Source: Actinoplanes ianthinogenes (GTDB lineage: Bacteria > Actinomycetota > Actinomycetes > Mycobacteriales > Micromonosporaceae). From it: a DNA stretch of 64,000 nt. How positions within the stretch are numbered: the first letter of the stretch is position 1; each line of letters opens with the position of its first letter. Of the stretch, positions 17,197-25,668 are shown piece after piece. The stretch spans positions 8,066,501 to 8,130,500 of the forward strand of contig NZ_AP023356.1 of the NCBI RefSeq assembly GCF_018324205.1, read 5' to 3'. A program made the position numbers and the translations under genes. The notes under the pieces were generated by a model. That model was not told where the DNA came from and did not search any database. It was given only the letters and a program-made list of their open reading frames with translations.

Positions 17197-17763
17197 ATGA
17201 CGGAGATCGTGCTGGTCCGGCACGGGCAGACCGAGTGGAGTGCCAACGGGCGGCACACCTCGTTCACCGACCTGGAGCTGACCGCGGAGGGCGAGGCGCA
17301 GGCGCGGCGGGCCGGGCAGCGGCTGGCCGGGCGCCGCTTCGCCGCGGTGATCGCGAGCCCGCGGACAAGGGCGTTGCGGACGGCCGAGCTCGCCGGGCTG
17401 AGCGTCACCGAGGTGACCGAGGACTTGGCCGAGTGGAACTACGGGGAGTATGAGGGGATCACCACCAAGGAGATCCGCGCCGGGCGGCCGGACTGGTCGC
17501 TGTGGGCGCACGGGTGCCCGGGCGGGGAGTCGCCGGCGGAGGTCGGCGCGCGGCTCGACCGGGTGCTGGCGCTGGCCAGATCCGTGGGCGGGGAGGTGGC
17601 GCTGGTCGGGCACGGGCACAGTCTGCGGGTGGCCGGGGCCCGCTGGATCGGGTTGCCGGCCGGTGCGGGCGGGCTGCTCAAGCTGGATACCGCGACGGTG
17701 TCGGTGCTGGGTTTCGAGCACGAGGTGGATCCGGTGCTCGCCAGCTGGAACGCGCCCTGCTGA
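17197..17763 (+). CDS. Histidine phosphatase (phosphoglycerate-mutase-like) family protein
   Basis: The 188-residue protein has the RHG signature LVRHGQTEW near the N-terminus, the arginine segment ASPRTRALRTAELAG, the acid EWNYGEYEG and the second histidine motif LVGHGHSLRV. These define a cytoplasmic phosphatase that works through a phosphohistidine. Homologues act on sugar phosphates, phosphoglycerate or related metabolites; the substrate here is open. ATG 17197 follows a GGGG-rich ribosome site. Confidence 0.88.
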   Translation: MTEIVLVRHGQTEWSANGRHTSFTDLELTAEGEAQARRAGQRLAGRRFAAVIASPRTRALRTAELAGLSVTEVTEDLAEWNYGEYEGITTKEIRAGRPDWSLWAHGCPGGESPAEVGARLDRVLALARSVGGEVALVGHGHSLRVAGARWIGLPAGAGGLLKLDTATVSVLGFEHEVDPVLASWNAPC

Positions 17764-17823
17764 TCCCGCCGGTCCCCCCGCGATCTTTCAGCGGTCTCCC
17801 ATGCGGCGGGCGGATGCTTCATC

Positions 17824-17875
17824 GGGCGGCCGGCCCGTCATCGCAGGACGGTTGCGATGACGGGCCGGGCCGCCC
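17824..17875. terminator. Strong bidirectional hairpin between convergent genes
   Basis: A 22-bp arm (17824-17845) pairs with 17853-17875, with a single bulged G, around the loop GGACGGT. It lies 2 bases beyond the stop of the GH3 gene and 60 bases beyond the phosphatase stop, so it can end transcription from both sides. Confidence 0.9.
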
Positions 17876-17877
17876 GG

Positions 17878-20247
17878 TCACAGGGTGGCTCTGATGTCGC
17901 CCAGGCCGCGAGCGATCAGCAATTGTCCACCGGAGGCACGCTCCCAGTCTTGGGTCGTGGTGTTCCACACACGCCACATTCGCGCGTCGGTGTGCACCGT
18001 CACCCGGGCCGACTCGCCCGGCTCGACCGTGACCGCGCTCCAGCCGGCCAGCCGGACCGGCTGCTCCGGGTCGTCGGGACGCAGGTAGGCCTGGACGACC
18101 TCGCGGCTGGTCCGGGTGCCGGTGTTCGTCACGGTCACGGTCACCGACCGATCGGCCAGGTGCGCGTCGGAGTACTCCCACGAGCCGTATCCCAGGCCGT
18201 GCCCGAACCAGAAGGCCGGCTCCGGGGCCCGGCCGGCGTAGTGGCCGCGGTATCCGATGAACGGGCCTTCGGCGTACGCCAGCTTGCCGTCGACCGGCGT
18301 GACCGACCAGGCCGGGGACTTCTCGTCGGCGGCCGGGAACGTGGTGACCAGCCGTCCGGCCGGCTCGATGTCGCCGAGCAGCGCCGCCGCGACCGCGTGC
18401 CCGCCCTCCTGGCCGGGCAGCCCGGCCCAGAGCACCGCGTCGACCCGGGACAGCCAGGGCATCAGCACCGGCGTGGCGGCGTTGACCACCACGACCGTCC
18501 GGCGGGCGGCGCCGGCCACCGCCTCGACCAGCGCGTCCTGCGCGCCGGGCAGCGCCAGCGTGGACTTGTCGACCGACTCGGTCTCCTGCTCCTCGGTCAG
18601 GCCGACGACCACCACGGCCACGTCGGCGACGGCCGCGGCCCGGACCGCGTCGTCGAGGACGTCGACGGTGGGGCGCGGCGCCACGTGCCCGATCAGGCCG
18701 AAAAGTCCGGTGTTCGCGAAGGTGCCCTCGGTGAGCAGCTCGACCCGGGCGGTGAACAGGTCACCCTCGGTGACGGTGAACCGGTCGACGCGCAGCGGCG
18801 GGGTGAGCACGGGCTCGGCGAAACCGTTGCCGGTCAGGTCGAGCCGGTAGTCCAGGCTGTCGTCCTGGACGGCGACCTTCCAGGCGCCCGCACCCAGGAC
18901 GCCCAGCTCGACGGGGCCCGGGACGGTGACCCGGGCGGTCAGCACCGCGGTGTGCACCACGCCGTCGAAGTCGTCGTCCATCCCGATCATGGTCGAGGAC
19001 TGCGCGCAGTGCCGGCTCTCCAGCTCGGTCCCGTCCGCGTCGAGCAGCTGGACGCGGATGCCGGGCTTGCCGGAGACCGGGTCGGTGAGGAAGCCGCCGC
19101 GCGCCGGGACCGGGCGGGTGCGTACCTCGACGCCGTCGGTCACCGTGACGTTCTCCAGCAGCGCGGTGAGGCCCTCCGCGACGCTCGTCTGATATGGCGG
19201 GTTGACCTGGGCGGAGCCGCCACCCATGTCGATCGTCTGCACGGCGTGCCGGCCGATCAGCGCGACCCGCGTGCCGCGGGCCAGCGGCAGGACCTCGCCC
19301 TCGTTGCGGAGGACGGTCATCCCACCGGCCGCCAGACGGGTCAACTGCTCTTTGCGTACGACACTGTCCGGCGCCGGGAGGCCGGCGGGATGATCGCGTG
19401 CCGTGCCCAGCGCGCCGACCCGCTCGGCGAGCAGCAGCAGTCGCTGGAGATGGTCGTCGATCACCGACTCGTCGACCTCGCCGCGCTCCACCGCCTCGAC
19501 CAGCGCCTGCCCCCACGGGCCGCCGGGGCCGGGCATGACCAGGTCGAGCCCGCCGTTCGCGGACGCCGCGGTGGTCTTGGTGGCGAACCAGTCCGACATG
19601 ATCAGGCCGCGGTAACCCCACTCGCCCTTGACGATCTCGTTGTTCACGTGCCGCTGCTCGGTGGCGGCGACCCCGTTCACGTCGTTGTAGGCCGCCATCA
19701 TGGTCCAGGCGTCGGCCTCCTCGACGGCGATCTCGAACGGCAGCAGGTAGACCTCGCGCAGGGTGGCCTCGTCGACCACGCTGTCCACGGTGTTCCGCTC
19801 GGTCTCCGACTCGTTGGCCACCAGGTGCTTGAGGCAGGCCGCGACACCCTGGTCCTGCATGCCGCGCACGTAGGCCGCGGCCAGCTTGCCGGTGAGCAGC
19901 GGATCCTCCGAGTACGCCTCGAACAGCCGGCCGCCGAGGGGGCTGCGGTGCAGGTTGATCGTCGGGCCGAGGACCACGTGGATCTGTTGCGCCAGCGCCT
20001 CCTCGGCGAGGATGCGGCCCACCTCGTACGCCGCGTCGGTGTCCCAGGCGGAGGCGAGCAGTGTCGCGTTCGGAAAGAGGGCGACCACCCGGCCGCCGCT
20101 GAACTTGAGGCCACGGACCCCGGTCGGGCCGTCGGAGAGCCGGATCTCGTGCAGCCCGATCCGGTCCTCGGGCGCCAGCGTGAACGTGGTGGCGCCGGTG
20201 AGCAGAGCGACCTTGGTGGCCAGGTCGAGTGTCGTCCCCTCAGTCAT
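17878..20247 (-). CDS. Beta-glucosidase-type glycoside hydrolase, family 3
   Basis: The 789-residue enzyme has the GH3 N-terminal barrel (IRLSDGPTGVRG, HLVANESETERNTVDS, GLIMSDWFATKT with the nucleophile Asp), then the alpha/beta C-terminal domain. A PA14-like insert of about 130 residues (roughly 390-520) is present, and a fibronectin-like tail (VVQAYLRPDDPEQP). This is the plant/bacterial beta-glucosidase subtype with PA14. It lacks a signal peptide, so it probably hydrolyses imported beta-glucosides. The divergent LacI-type gene is its likely regulator. Confidence 0.92.
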   Translation of the reverse strand: MTEGTTLDLATKVALLTGATTFTLAPEDRIGLHEIRLSDGPTGVRGLKFSGGRVVALFPNATLLASAWDTDAAYEVGRILAEEALAQQIHVVLGPTINLHRSPLGGRLFEAYSEDPLLTGKLAAAYVRGMQDQGVAACLKHLVANESETERNTVDSVVDEATLREVYLLPFEIAVEEADAWTMMAAYNDVNGVAATEQRHVNNEIVKGEWGYRGLIMSDWFATKTTAASANGGLDLVMPGPGGPWGQALVEAVERGEVDESVIDDHLQRLLLLAERVGALGTARDHPAGLPAPDSVVRKEQLTRLAAGGMTVLRNEGEVLPLARGTRVALIGRHAVQTIDMGGGSAQVNPPYQTSVAEGLTALLENVTVTDGVEVRTRPVPARGGFLTDPVSGKPGIRVQLLDADGTELESRHCAQSSTMIGMDDDFDGVVHTAVLTARVTVPGPVELGVLGAGAWKVAVQDDSLDYRLDLTGNGFAEPVLTPPLRVDRFTVTEGDLFTARVELLTEGTFANTGLFGLIGHVAPRPTVDVLDDAVRAAAVADVAVVVVGLTEEQETESVDKSTLALPGAQDALVEAVAGAARRTVVVVNAATPVLMPWLSRVDAVLWAGLPGQEGGHAVAAALLGDIEPAGRLVTTFPAADEKSPAWSVTPVDGKLAYAEGPFIGYRGHYAGRAPEPAFWFGHGLGYGSWEYSDAHLADRSVTVTVTNTGTRTSREVVQAYLRPDDPEQPVRLAGWSAVTVEPGESARVTVHTDARMWRVWNTTTQDWERASGGQLLIARGLGDIRATL

Positions 20248-20256
20248 CCCCTCATG

Positions 20257-20270
20257 CTGACACGTGTAAG
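20257..20270. promoter_or_regulatory. Candidate LacI-type operator
   Basis: CTGACACGTGTAAG is palindromic around ACACGTGT, with one mismatched pair in 14 bases. It lies in the 38-bp space between the divergent GH3 and LacI genes, where it could control both. The assignment rests on position and symmetry. Confidence 0.55.
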
Positions 20271-20285
20271 TAGTAAAGTCACCCC

Positions 20286-21296
20286 ATGCCTGAGCCCCGC
20301 CGGATCACCAGCGCCGATGTCGCCCGCCGCGCGGGCGTGTCCCGGGCGACGGTCAGCTACGTCCTGAACGCCACGCCCGGCCAGAGCATCTCCACGGCCA
20401 CCCGCGACCGCGTGCTCCAGGCCGCGGCCGGACTCGGCTACGCACCGTCGGCCGCCGCCCGCACCCTCCGCACCGGACGCTCCGATGTGGTGCTCTGCCT
20501 GCTGCCGGACTGGCCGATCGGCAACGAGGTGGGCAACCTGCTCGGCAACCTGTCGACCGCGCTGGCCCGGGAGGGACTCACCTTCGTGGCGCACCCGGGC
20601 AGCCGGGCCGACCGGCCGATCGCCGAGATCTGGAAGGCGATCACGCCGGCCGCGGTGCTGTCCTTCACCGACTTCTCCGACGACGAGACGGAGGCGATGC
20701 GGGCGGCCGGGGTGGCGCTGGTGGTGGCCCTGCTCGGGCGGGCCGGGCGGCACGGGCGGGAGCTGGAGGTGCCGCAGCAGCTGGTGGGGACGAGGCAGGC
20801 GGAGCATCTGCTGGCGACCGGGCACGCACGGCTGGGGTATGCGTATCCGGACGATCCGCGGTTGCAGATCTTCGCGGAGCCTCGGCTGGCGGGGGTGCGG
20901 ACGGCTCTCGCGGCCGTGTCCGGGCGGTCCTCGTCCGGCGCGTCCGCTGCGGGGCCGCGTGTGGAGACGGTGCCGCTCGACGTCGCGCAGGCTGCGGTGG
21001 CGGTGGAGCGGTGGCGGGCGGCCGGGGTGACCGGGGTGTGCGCGTACAACGACGAGGTCGCCCTCGCGGTGCTCGCCGGAGCCCGGGCGCTGTCCGTGAC
21101 CGGGCTCGCGGTGATCGGCGTCGACGACATCCCGGCGGCGCGGCTGGCCGTACCTCCGCTGACCACCGTGACCACCGACCAGCGCACCCTCGCCGCCCAC
21201 CTGGCCACGACGATCGTGGCCGCGGTCAGCGGCCGCCCCACCCCGGTCCTGCGCACCGCCGACCTGATCCGCGTCGTGGCCCGCGAGTCCGCCTGA
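20286..21296 (+). CDS. LacI family transcriptional regulator
   Basis: This 336-residue regulator is complete. The N-terminal helix-turn-helix ITSADVARRAGVSRATVSYV and hinge LGYAPSAAARTLRTG precede a sugar-binding domain ending in AVIGVDDIPAARLAVPPLTT. Sensor residues are too variable to give the sugar, but the shared promoter with a GH3 beta-glucosidase points to control by a beta-glucoside. ATG 20286 is preceded by no strong ribosome site; a leaderless start is possible. Confidence 0.92.
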   Translation: MPEPRRITSADVARRAGVSRATVSYVLNATPGQSISTATRDRVLQAAAGLGYAPSAAARTLRTGRSDVVLCLLPDWPIGNEVGNLLGNLSTALAREGLTFVAHPGSRADRPIAEIWKAITPAAVLSFTDFSDDETEAMRAAGVALVVALLGRAGRHGRELEVPQQLVGTRQAEHLLATGHARLGYAYPDDPRLQIFAEPRLAGVRTALAAVSGRSSSGASAAGPRVETVPLDVAQAAVAVERWRAAGVTGVCAYNDEVALAVLAGARALSVTGLAVIGVDDIPAARLAVPPLTTVTTDQRTLAAHLATTIVAAVSGRPTPVLRTADLIRVVARESA

Positions 21297-21300
21297 CCGG

Positions 21301-21747
21301 TCAGCGGGACGGACCCTCGTCGCCGGCCCGGTCGTGATAGCTGATCTGCTGCGTGCCGCCCTGGACCGCGAACGTCGTGCCGCCGTGCGTGACATTGGTC
21401 TGGATCCAGGCCCGTTGCCGGTCCGGGAGAGCCGCCGCCACCTCGGCGAGCACCGCCCGCACCTCGTCCTGAGCGTCCGGGTGCTCCTCCAGGAGACGGG
21501 CGAAACGGCGGCGCCACGCAGGCGCCAGTTCCGCCCTGGCCCGGTCCTGCTCGATCGCGGCGGCGTGCGAGATCAGGCTCTCGTCATCGTCGAGTTGCCC
21601 CTCGACGACCGGGGCACGGTCGGCGTCGGTTCGAGCGAACAGCCGGGTGACCCGGGCGCGTGCCAGGGTCCAGGCGTCGGTCGCCATCGCGCCGACGATC
21701 GCCGAACCGGTGGTCGCGGCCAGCGTGCTCAACGTCTCGGTCAGCAT
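21301..21747 (-). CDS. Small partner protein of the NACHT ATPase, with C-terminal amyloid-like motif
   Basis: The 148-residue protein has a weakly hydrophobic N-terminus (TLAATTGSAIVGAMATDAW), a charged helical middle (about 40-110) and a Gly/Gln-rich C-terminus containing NVTHGGTTFAVQGGTQQ (118-134). The same motif occurs near the N-terminus of the ATPase encoded just before it, whose TGA lies inside the first codons of this gene (ATG 21747, TGA 21743-21741). The ribosome site ACGGAGGAACC precedes ATG. From memory, actinobacteria carry many proteins of this shape that end in a GG-T-Q-G-Q motif; no activity is established. It may be an effector or adaptor for the ATPase. Confidence 0.7.
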   Translation of the reverse strand: MLTETLSTLAATTGSAIVGAMATDAWTLARARVTRLFARTDADRAPVVEGQLDDDESLISHAAAIEQDRARAELAPAWRRRFARLLEEHPDAQDEVRAVLAEVAAALPDRQRAWIQTNVTHGGTTFAVQGGTQQISYHDRAGDEGPSR

Positions 21748-24700
21748 GGTTCCTCCGTTTCCAGGTCGTTCTCCGGTCGGGTGATGAGGCGTTGCTGGAG
21801 GCGGGAATGCCGGAACTGGTAGACCGCGCCGGCTTGGCGGAGGACGCCGCGGCTGTGCGCCTGGGCGAGGAAGCGTGGCAGGGACCACGGCAGACGCCCG
21901 GTCAGCGGCAGGTAGAACCGGGCGACGACCAGCCAGCCGAACCAGGCTCGAGACAGGCCGCCGACCAGCCCGATCAGCAGTCCCAGCTCCAGGGCGGCCG
22001 GGATCGCGGTGAGGTCGCCTTCGGTGACGGCCATGACGACGCCGAGCGACAGAGCCAGGCCGGCTGGGACGATCAGCATGACCAGGGTGTTCCGGCGGTC
22101 GGAGCGCAGGACGTCGTGGGGGCTGACGGCCTGGTCGAGGTCCGCCGGGACGGCGAAGGCGGACACCAGCAGCGACAACAGGCCGTACACCAGGCCGAAG
22201 ACGAGCAAGATGCCGAGGTTGGCCATCAGGGTGGTGTCCAGCTGCGGCGCCGAGACGCCGGTCCCGGGATGTTGCTGCCGGTATGCACGCCAACTCTCCA
22301 GCGTGGACAGCAACGAGGCCGCGACGGCAGCCATGCCGATCAGGAAGCCGCCCGCGGTGCTGACCCGGAGATGCCGCATCTGGCCCTGGATCAGCTGCCA
22401 GCGAAGCGACGACTCCGGATCCGTTCCACCCGTGGCCAGGGCGAACGTGAGTCCCACGAGCACACCGGCGGCCACGGTGAAGGAACGTGCCGTCGACCAT
22501 CCGGCGGAGAAGGCGTACTCGAGATCCAGTCGTGCCACGACGGTTGCTCCCAGGACGACCCCGAACGATCCGCCGAACACCGACCGCCGTCCGGGCCGTC
22601 GCAAGCCGCCGTCAGCGATCACGACACCGGCCGTCACGCCGGTCACCAGACCGCCGGCAAGCCCGGCGGTGGCGCCGAAGACGGAGGGGATGAGCTGCTC
22701 GGCGATGAGGGCCAGCAGCAGAGCCGAGATCAGGGCGGTCAGGAGACGGCCGGGGCGCCGGCCGGTTGCTCGTCGCCACCCCGGAGGAAACGGGATGACC
22801 ACCGCGATCGCTACCGCGCTCAGCATGCCCCACAGGACGCCGCGCGGCAGATCCCACAGCATGACGAATCCCGTTCCGAGACCGATCCCCACCGGAACCG
22901 CCAGCAAGAGCTTGCGAGTCACCACTGCGGCCAGGTCATGGAACCGCCGGCGTGCTTCGGGGGTGGCGGTGAGCGCCAGCGTGGCGCCTCCGGCAAGCAG
23001 CGCCCCCCACAGCACGAACCGGAACGCGCCGAGCGAGGCGCGGATGCCGGCGGCCATCGCGAAGCGCACCACCGTCAGGCGCTCCGGATCCGTTGGCGCC
23101 ACGCCGCCGAAGGCCGCCATCCGGTCGACATAGCCCAGGACGCCGGCACCGGCGGCGAACAGCAGGCCACCCGTCAGTCCCAGCACGACCCAGCGCGCGG
23201 GTGGCATGGCGGCTCCCGGTGCCGCGACCGAGGCGAGGCCGAAGAGGATGGCTACCGACAGGGCCAACCAGACGCCGCCACCGCCGGCCTGTCCCACCAG
23301 ATCCGAAAGGTGTGGGCCCTTGCCGAAAGCGGTCTGGCGCAGGGCCTCCGCCAGGGCTGAGGCCGCCCAGTATCCGAAGCCGACGGCCAGTCCGACCAGA
23401 ACCAGGAACAGGTGCCGGCCAACCGACCGGTGCCTGGCGGGACACTGCTCCGTGCCCGTCGAGATCCCGAATACCGCCCAGGCAGCCGCTCCGAGAAGGA
23501 GACCGGCGAGTATGCCGCCCGAGATGCCACCGTTCAGGCCGACGAGCAGGCCGACGCCGGCGCCGAACACCGACCACCGCAGACGCGACCGGGTCGGGCG
23601 CGGAATCCGCCACCGGGTCCGCGCCGGCTGCGGTCCCCGGGCCGGTAGCCCCAGGAGCAGTCCGACCGCCACGCCGATCGTGAGCCCGTAGACGATGGCC
23701 GGGTTCGCTGAATCCCTGGTGCGGTCGATCGAGCCGAAGACGAGCAGCCCGGCGGGCGCGGCGACGAGAAGCGCGGCGACCACCCGGGCCGTCCGCGGCA
23801 CGCTGTCCCGGAGCTGCCACCAGGCCAGGTCGTGGGTGTCCAGGCGGGACATGTGATCGGCCAGGTGGGTGAGCCAGCGACCGGCCCGGCCGCTGGTCGC
23901 GGGCGAGCCGAACGTCACCCGGACGAAGGCGTCGAGGAGATGATTCTCGACCGCGGCACGGGATGGGAAACGCGTGCGGTCGAGCAGTTCGGCGGGGTCC
24001 GCGTCCGGGGAATCGCTGTAGACATCGCGAGCCAGGCTCACCATCAGCGGGGTGGAGAGAGCCGCCCGCAGCGCCGTGGCCGCCGGTTGCTCCAGCACCC
24101 TCAGCACCGGGTCCCACCTGGTGACGCCGGCTGCCTGCTTGCGGGTGGTGCGCGGGAGGTAGGCCGCGAGATCCGGGACAGTGAGCTCCCGCAGCACCAC
24201 GACGCCGGCCGCGGTGAGTACGTCGCCGGCCTGGACGGCGTCGGCGTACTCCCGGAAACGGCTGGTGAGAACCAACGGCGCCGGATACCGGTTGAGCGCG
24301 GCCAGAGCAGCGCCGTGCAAGCCGGCGGCGACCTCGTCGAAACCGTCCAGGATCGGCCAGATGCGATCGGCGTCGACCAGGGCCGCGGCCAGGCTCGGCC
24401 GGTGGAAGGCCGGTGCGCCGAGCGCCGGATAGGTGAGCGTCAGCTGCTGGACGACCCGGTCGCGGACGGAGCATCGCTCCGGGTCCCAGCCGTCCAGGCC
24501 GACGAGGACCGGTACCGGCCCGGTGTCCGGACGCTGGTCGAGAAGGTCGAGCAGCAGCCGGATGGCCAGCACCGTCTTGCCGGCGCCGGCGTCGCCGAGG
24601 ATCACCAGGCGTCGGGACGGCAGGCGGGCGAAGACCTCGGCGATGCGGTCGGTGTGCCCGGCGAGGCTGATCGGGCCGCCGGGGTCCGGTGCTGTGGCGC

Positions 24701-24992
24701 GCCGGATGTTCGCCCAGTGGTCGACCAGATCGTCATCCGCGTCGGTCCAGCGCACCGGGAGCGGGAACGGGTCGGGCACGCGGCGCCGGGCCTCCTCCGC
24801 CCGCCACTGGGCGCGGACCGCTCGGGCGAGATCGTCGGCCGCCTCGGCCATCCGGTCCCGGGTGCTGGGCGCCAGGACCGGGTAGACGTACTGATCGCCG
24901 CCCTGTACCGCGAAGACGGTGCCGCCGGCTGCGATGTTGTGCTGTGACGTCGTGGCCGGACGTGGATCGTCCGGGCCGGGCGGGCCGGTCAT
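21741..24992 (-). CDS. NACHT/STAND ATPase with a multi-pass membrane C-terminus (NLR-like)
   Basis: The 1083-residue protein carries a short N-terminal motif AAGGTVFAVQGGDQYVY (21-37), then a NACHT-type ATPase with Walker A GDAGAGKT (133-140), Walker B WPILDGFDEVA (about 212-222) and the arginine segment LVLTSRFREYADA. From about residue 440 the chain becomes a membrane domain with about 16-18 hydrophobic segments, ending in a conserved tail (FLAQAHSRGVLRQAGAVYQF). NACHT ATPases act as switches in immunity-type signalling. Here the membrane domain could sense or form the membrane response. ATG 24992 follows GGGGTGGG; the frame extends 54 codons upstream without support. Confidence 0.85.
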   Translation of the reverse strand: MTGPPGPDDPRPATTSQHNIAAGGTVFAVQGGDQYVYPVLAPSTRDRMAEAADDLARAVRAQWRAEEARRRVPDPFPLPVRWTDADDDLVDHWANIRRATAPDPGGPISLAGHTDRIAEVFARLPSRRLVILGDAGAGKTVLAIRLLLDLLDQRPDTGPVPVLVGLDGWDPERCSVRDRVVQQLTLTYPALGAPAFHRPSLAAALVDADRIWPILDGFDEVAAGLHGAALAALNRYPAPLVLTSRFREYADAVQAGDVLTAAGVVVLRELTVPDLAAYLPRTTRKQAAGVTRWDPVLRVLEQPAATALRAALSTPLMVSLARDVYSDSPDADPAELLDRTRFPSRAAVENHLLDAFVRVTFGSPATSGRAGRWLTHLADHMSRLDTHDLAWWQLRDSVPRTARVVAALLVAAPAGLLVFGSIDRTRDSANPAIVYGLTIGVAVGLLLGLPARGPQPARTRWRIPRPTRSRLRWSVFGAGVGLLVGLNGGISGGILAGLLLGAAAWAVFGISTGTEQCPARHRSVGRHLFLVLVGLAVGFGYWAASALAEALRQTAFGKGPHLSDLVGQAGGGGVWLALSVAILFGLASVAAPGAAMPPARWVVLGLTGGLLFAAGAGVLGYVDRMAAFGGVAPTDPERLTVVRFAMAAGIRASLGAFRFVLWGALLAGGATLALTATPEARRRFHDLAAVVTRKLLLAVPVGIGLGTGFVMLWDLPRGVLWGMLSAVAIAVVIPFPPGWRRATGRRPGRLLTALISALLLALIAEQLIPSVFGATAGLAGGLVTGVTAGVVIADGGLRRPGRRSVFGGSFGVVLGATVVARLDLEYAFSAGWSTARSFTVAAGVLVGLTFALATGGTDPESSLRWQLIQGQMRHLRVSTAGGFLIGMAAVAASLLSTLESWRAYRQQHPGTGVSAPQLDTTLMANLGILLVFGLVYGLLSLLVSAFAVPADLDQAVSPHDVLRSDRRNTLVMLIVPAGLALSLGVVMAVTEGDLTAIPAALELGLLIGLVGGLSRAWFGWLVVARFYLPLTGRLPWSLPRFLAQAHSRGVLRQAGAVYQFRHSRLQQRLITRPENDLETEEPC

Positions 24993-25224
24993 CGGAACCC
25001 ACCCCGGTCTCGGATGCGCGTCGCTCGTCCCACGGGAGAACTCCGACCGGTGAATTGACCAGACCCTAACGCCGTTTTCACACCGGTGGCGCCGCCTCCG
25101 TCGCCAAATCGACCCGGAGAGCCCCTTCTGACAACCAACCCACAGGTCCGGCACATGGTCGTTTCAGGCCGGGGGTGAATCGTGAAGGTCATCACGAGGG
25201 GAACCCAGTCAAGGGGGCAGCACC

Positions 25225-25650
25225 ATGATCGCCGAACTGCACCGCGAAACCGTCACGTCCCGGGCCCCGGCGCCCGCCGCCGATCCGGTCGTCGCCGTTC
25301 TCGGCCAGCGGAGCCGGGTCGGTGGGCTGTCGCAGCACCTGCCGTCGGGCTGGCAGATTCGGCAGCCGGCCTCCCTCGACGACGTCCGTCCCGGCGAGCT
25401 GGTGCTGCTCAGCGGCGCCGGGACCGAGGATGCCCGGCTGGCCCGCGCGGCCCTGCCCCGCAGCACCCGGGTCGTCGCCCTGATCGACGAGGGGGCCCCG
25501 GCGGAGCTGGTCGCCGGCGTGCTGACCGCGGGCGCCGACGTCTGCGTCCGCGGCGGCCACCCGGCGATCCTGGCCGGGCATCTGGTCGCCTGCCGTCGCC
25601 GTCAGCTCGCCGAGCGCTGGGCCGGCCGGGACCTTTCGCAGACCCCCTGA
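25225..25650 (+). CDS. Degenerate receiver-like (response-regulator-type) protein, unknown
   Basis: The 141-residue protein has an alternating strand/helix pattern (VVAVLGQRSRV, ELVLLSGAGTEDARLARAAL, TRVVALIDEGA, LTAGADVCVRGGHPAILAGHL) resembling a CheY-like fold. The expected phospho-acceptor Asp is replaced (LLSGAG) and the Lys is not evident. No output domain follows. ATG 25225 has AAGGGGG 7 bases upstream. It converges on the LuxR-type gene, and a role as a phosphorylation-independent partner is only a guess. Confidence 0.55.
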   Translation: MIAELHRETVTSRAPAPAADPVVAVLGQRSRVGGLSQHLPSGWQIRQPASLDDVRPGELVLLSGAGTEDARLARAALPRSTRVVALIDEGAPAELVAGVLTAGADVCVRGGHPAILAGHLVACRRRQLAERWAGRDLSQTP

Positions 25651-25668
25651 GGCGCGCGGATCGGGCGG

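Noticed and set aside
17857..20367. Open frame of over 800 codons on the plus strand opposite the GH3 gene
   Set aside because: Composition artefact: rich in Arg, Gly, Val and His without any recognisable fold, and it runs through the terminator hairpin.
25155..25224. N-terminal extension and a promoter for the NACHT gene
   Set aside because: The upstream extension of the NACHT frame is Arg-rich and lacks a ribosome site, and no clear -10/-35 pair could be assigned by eye.
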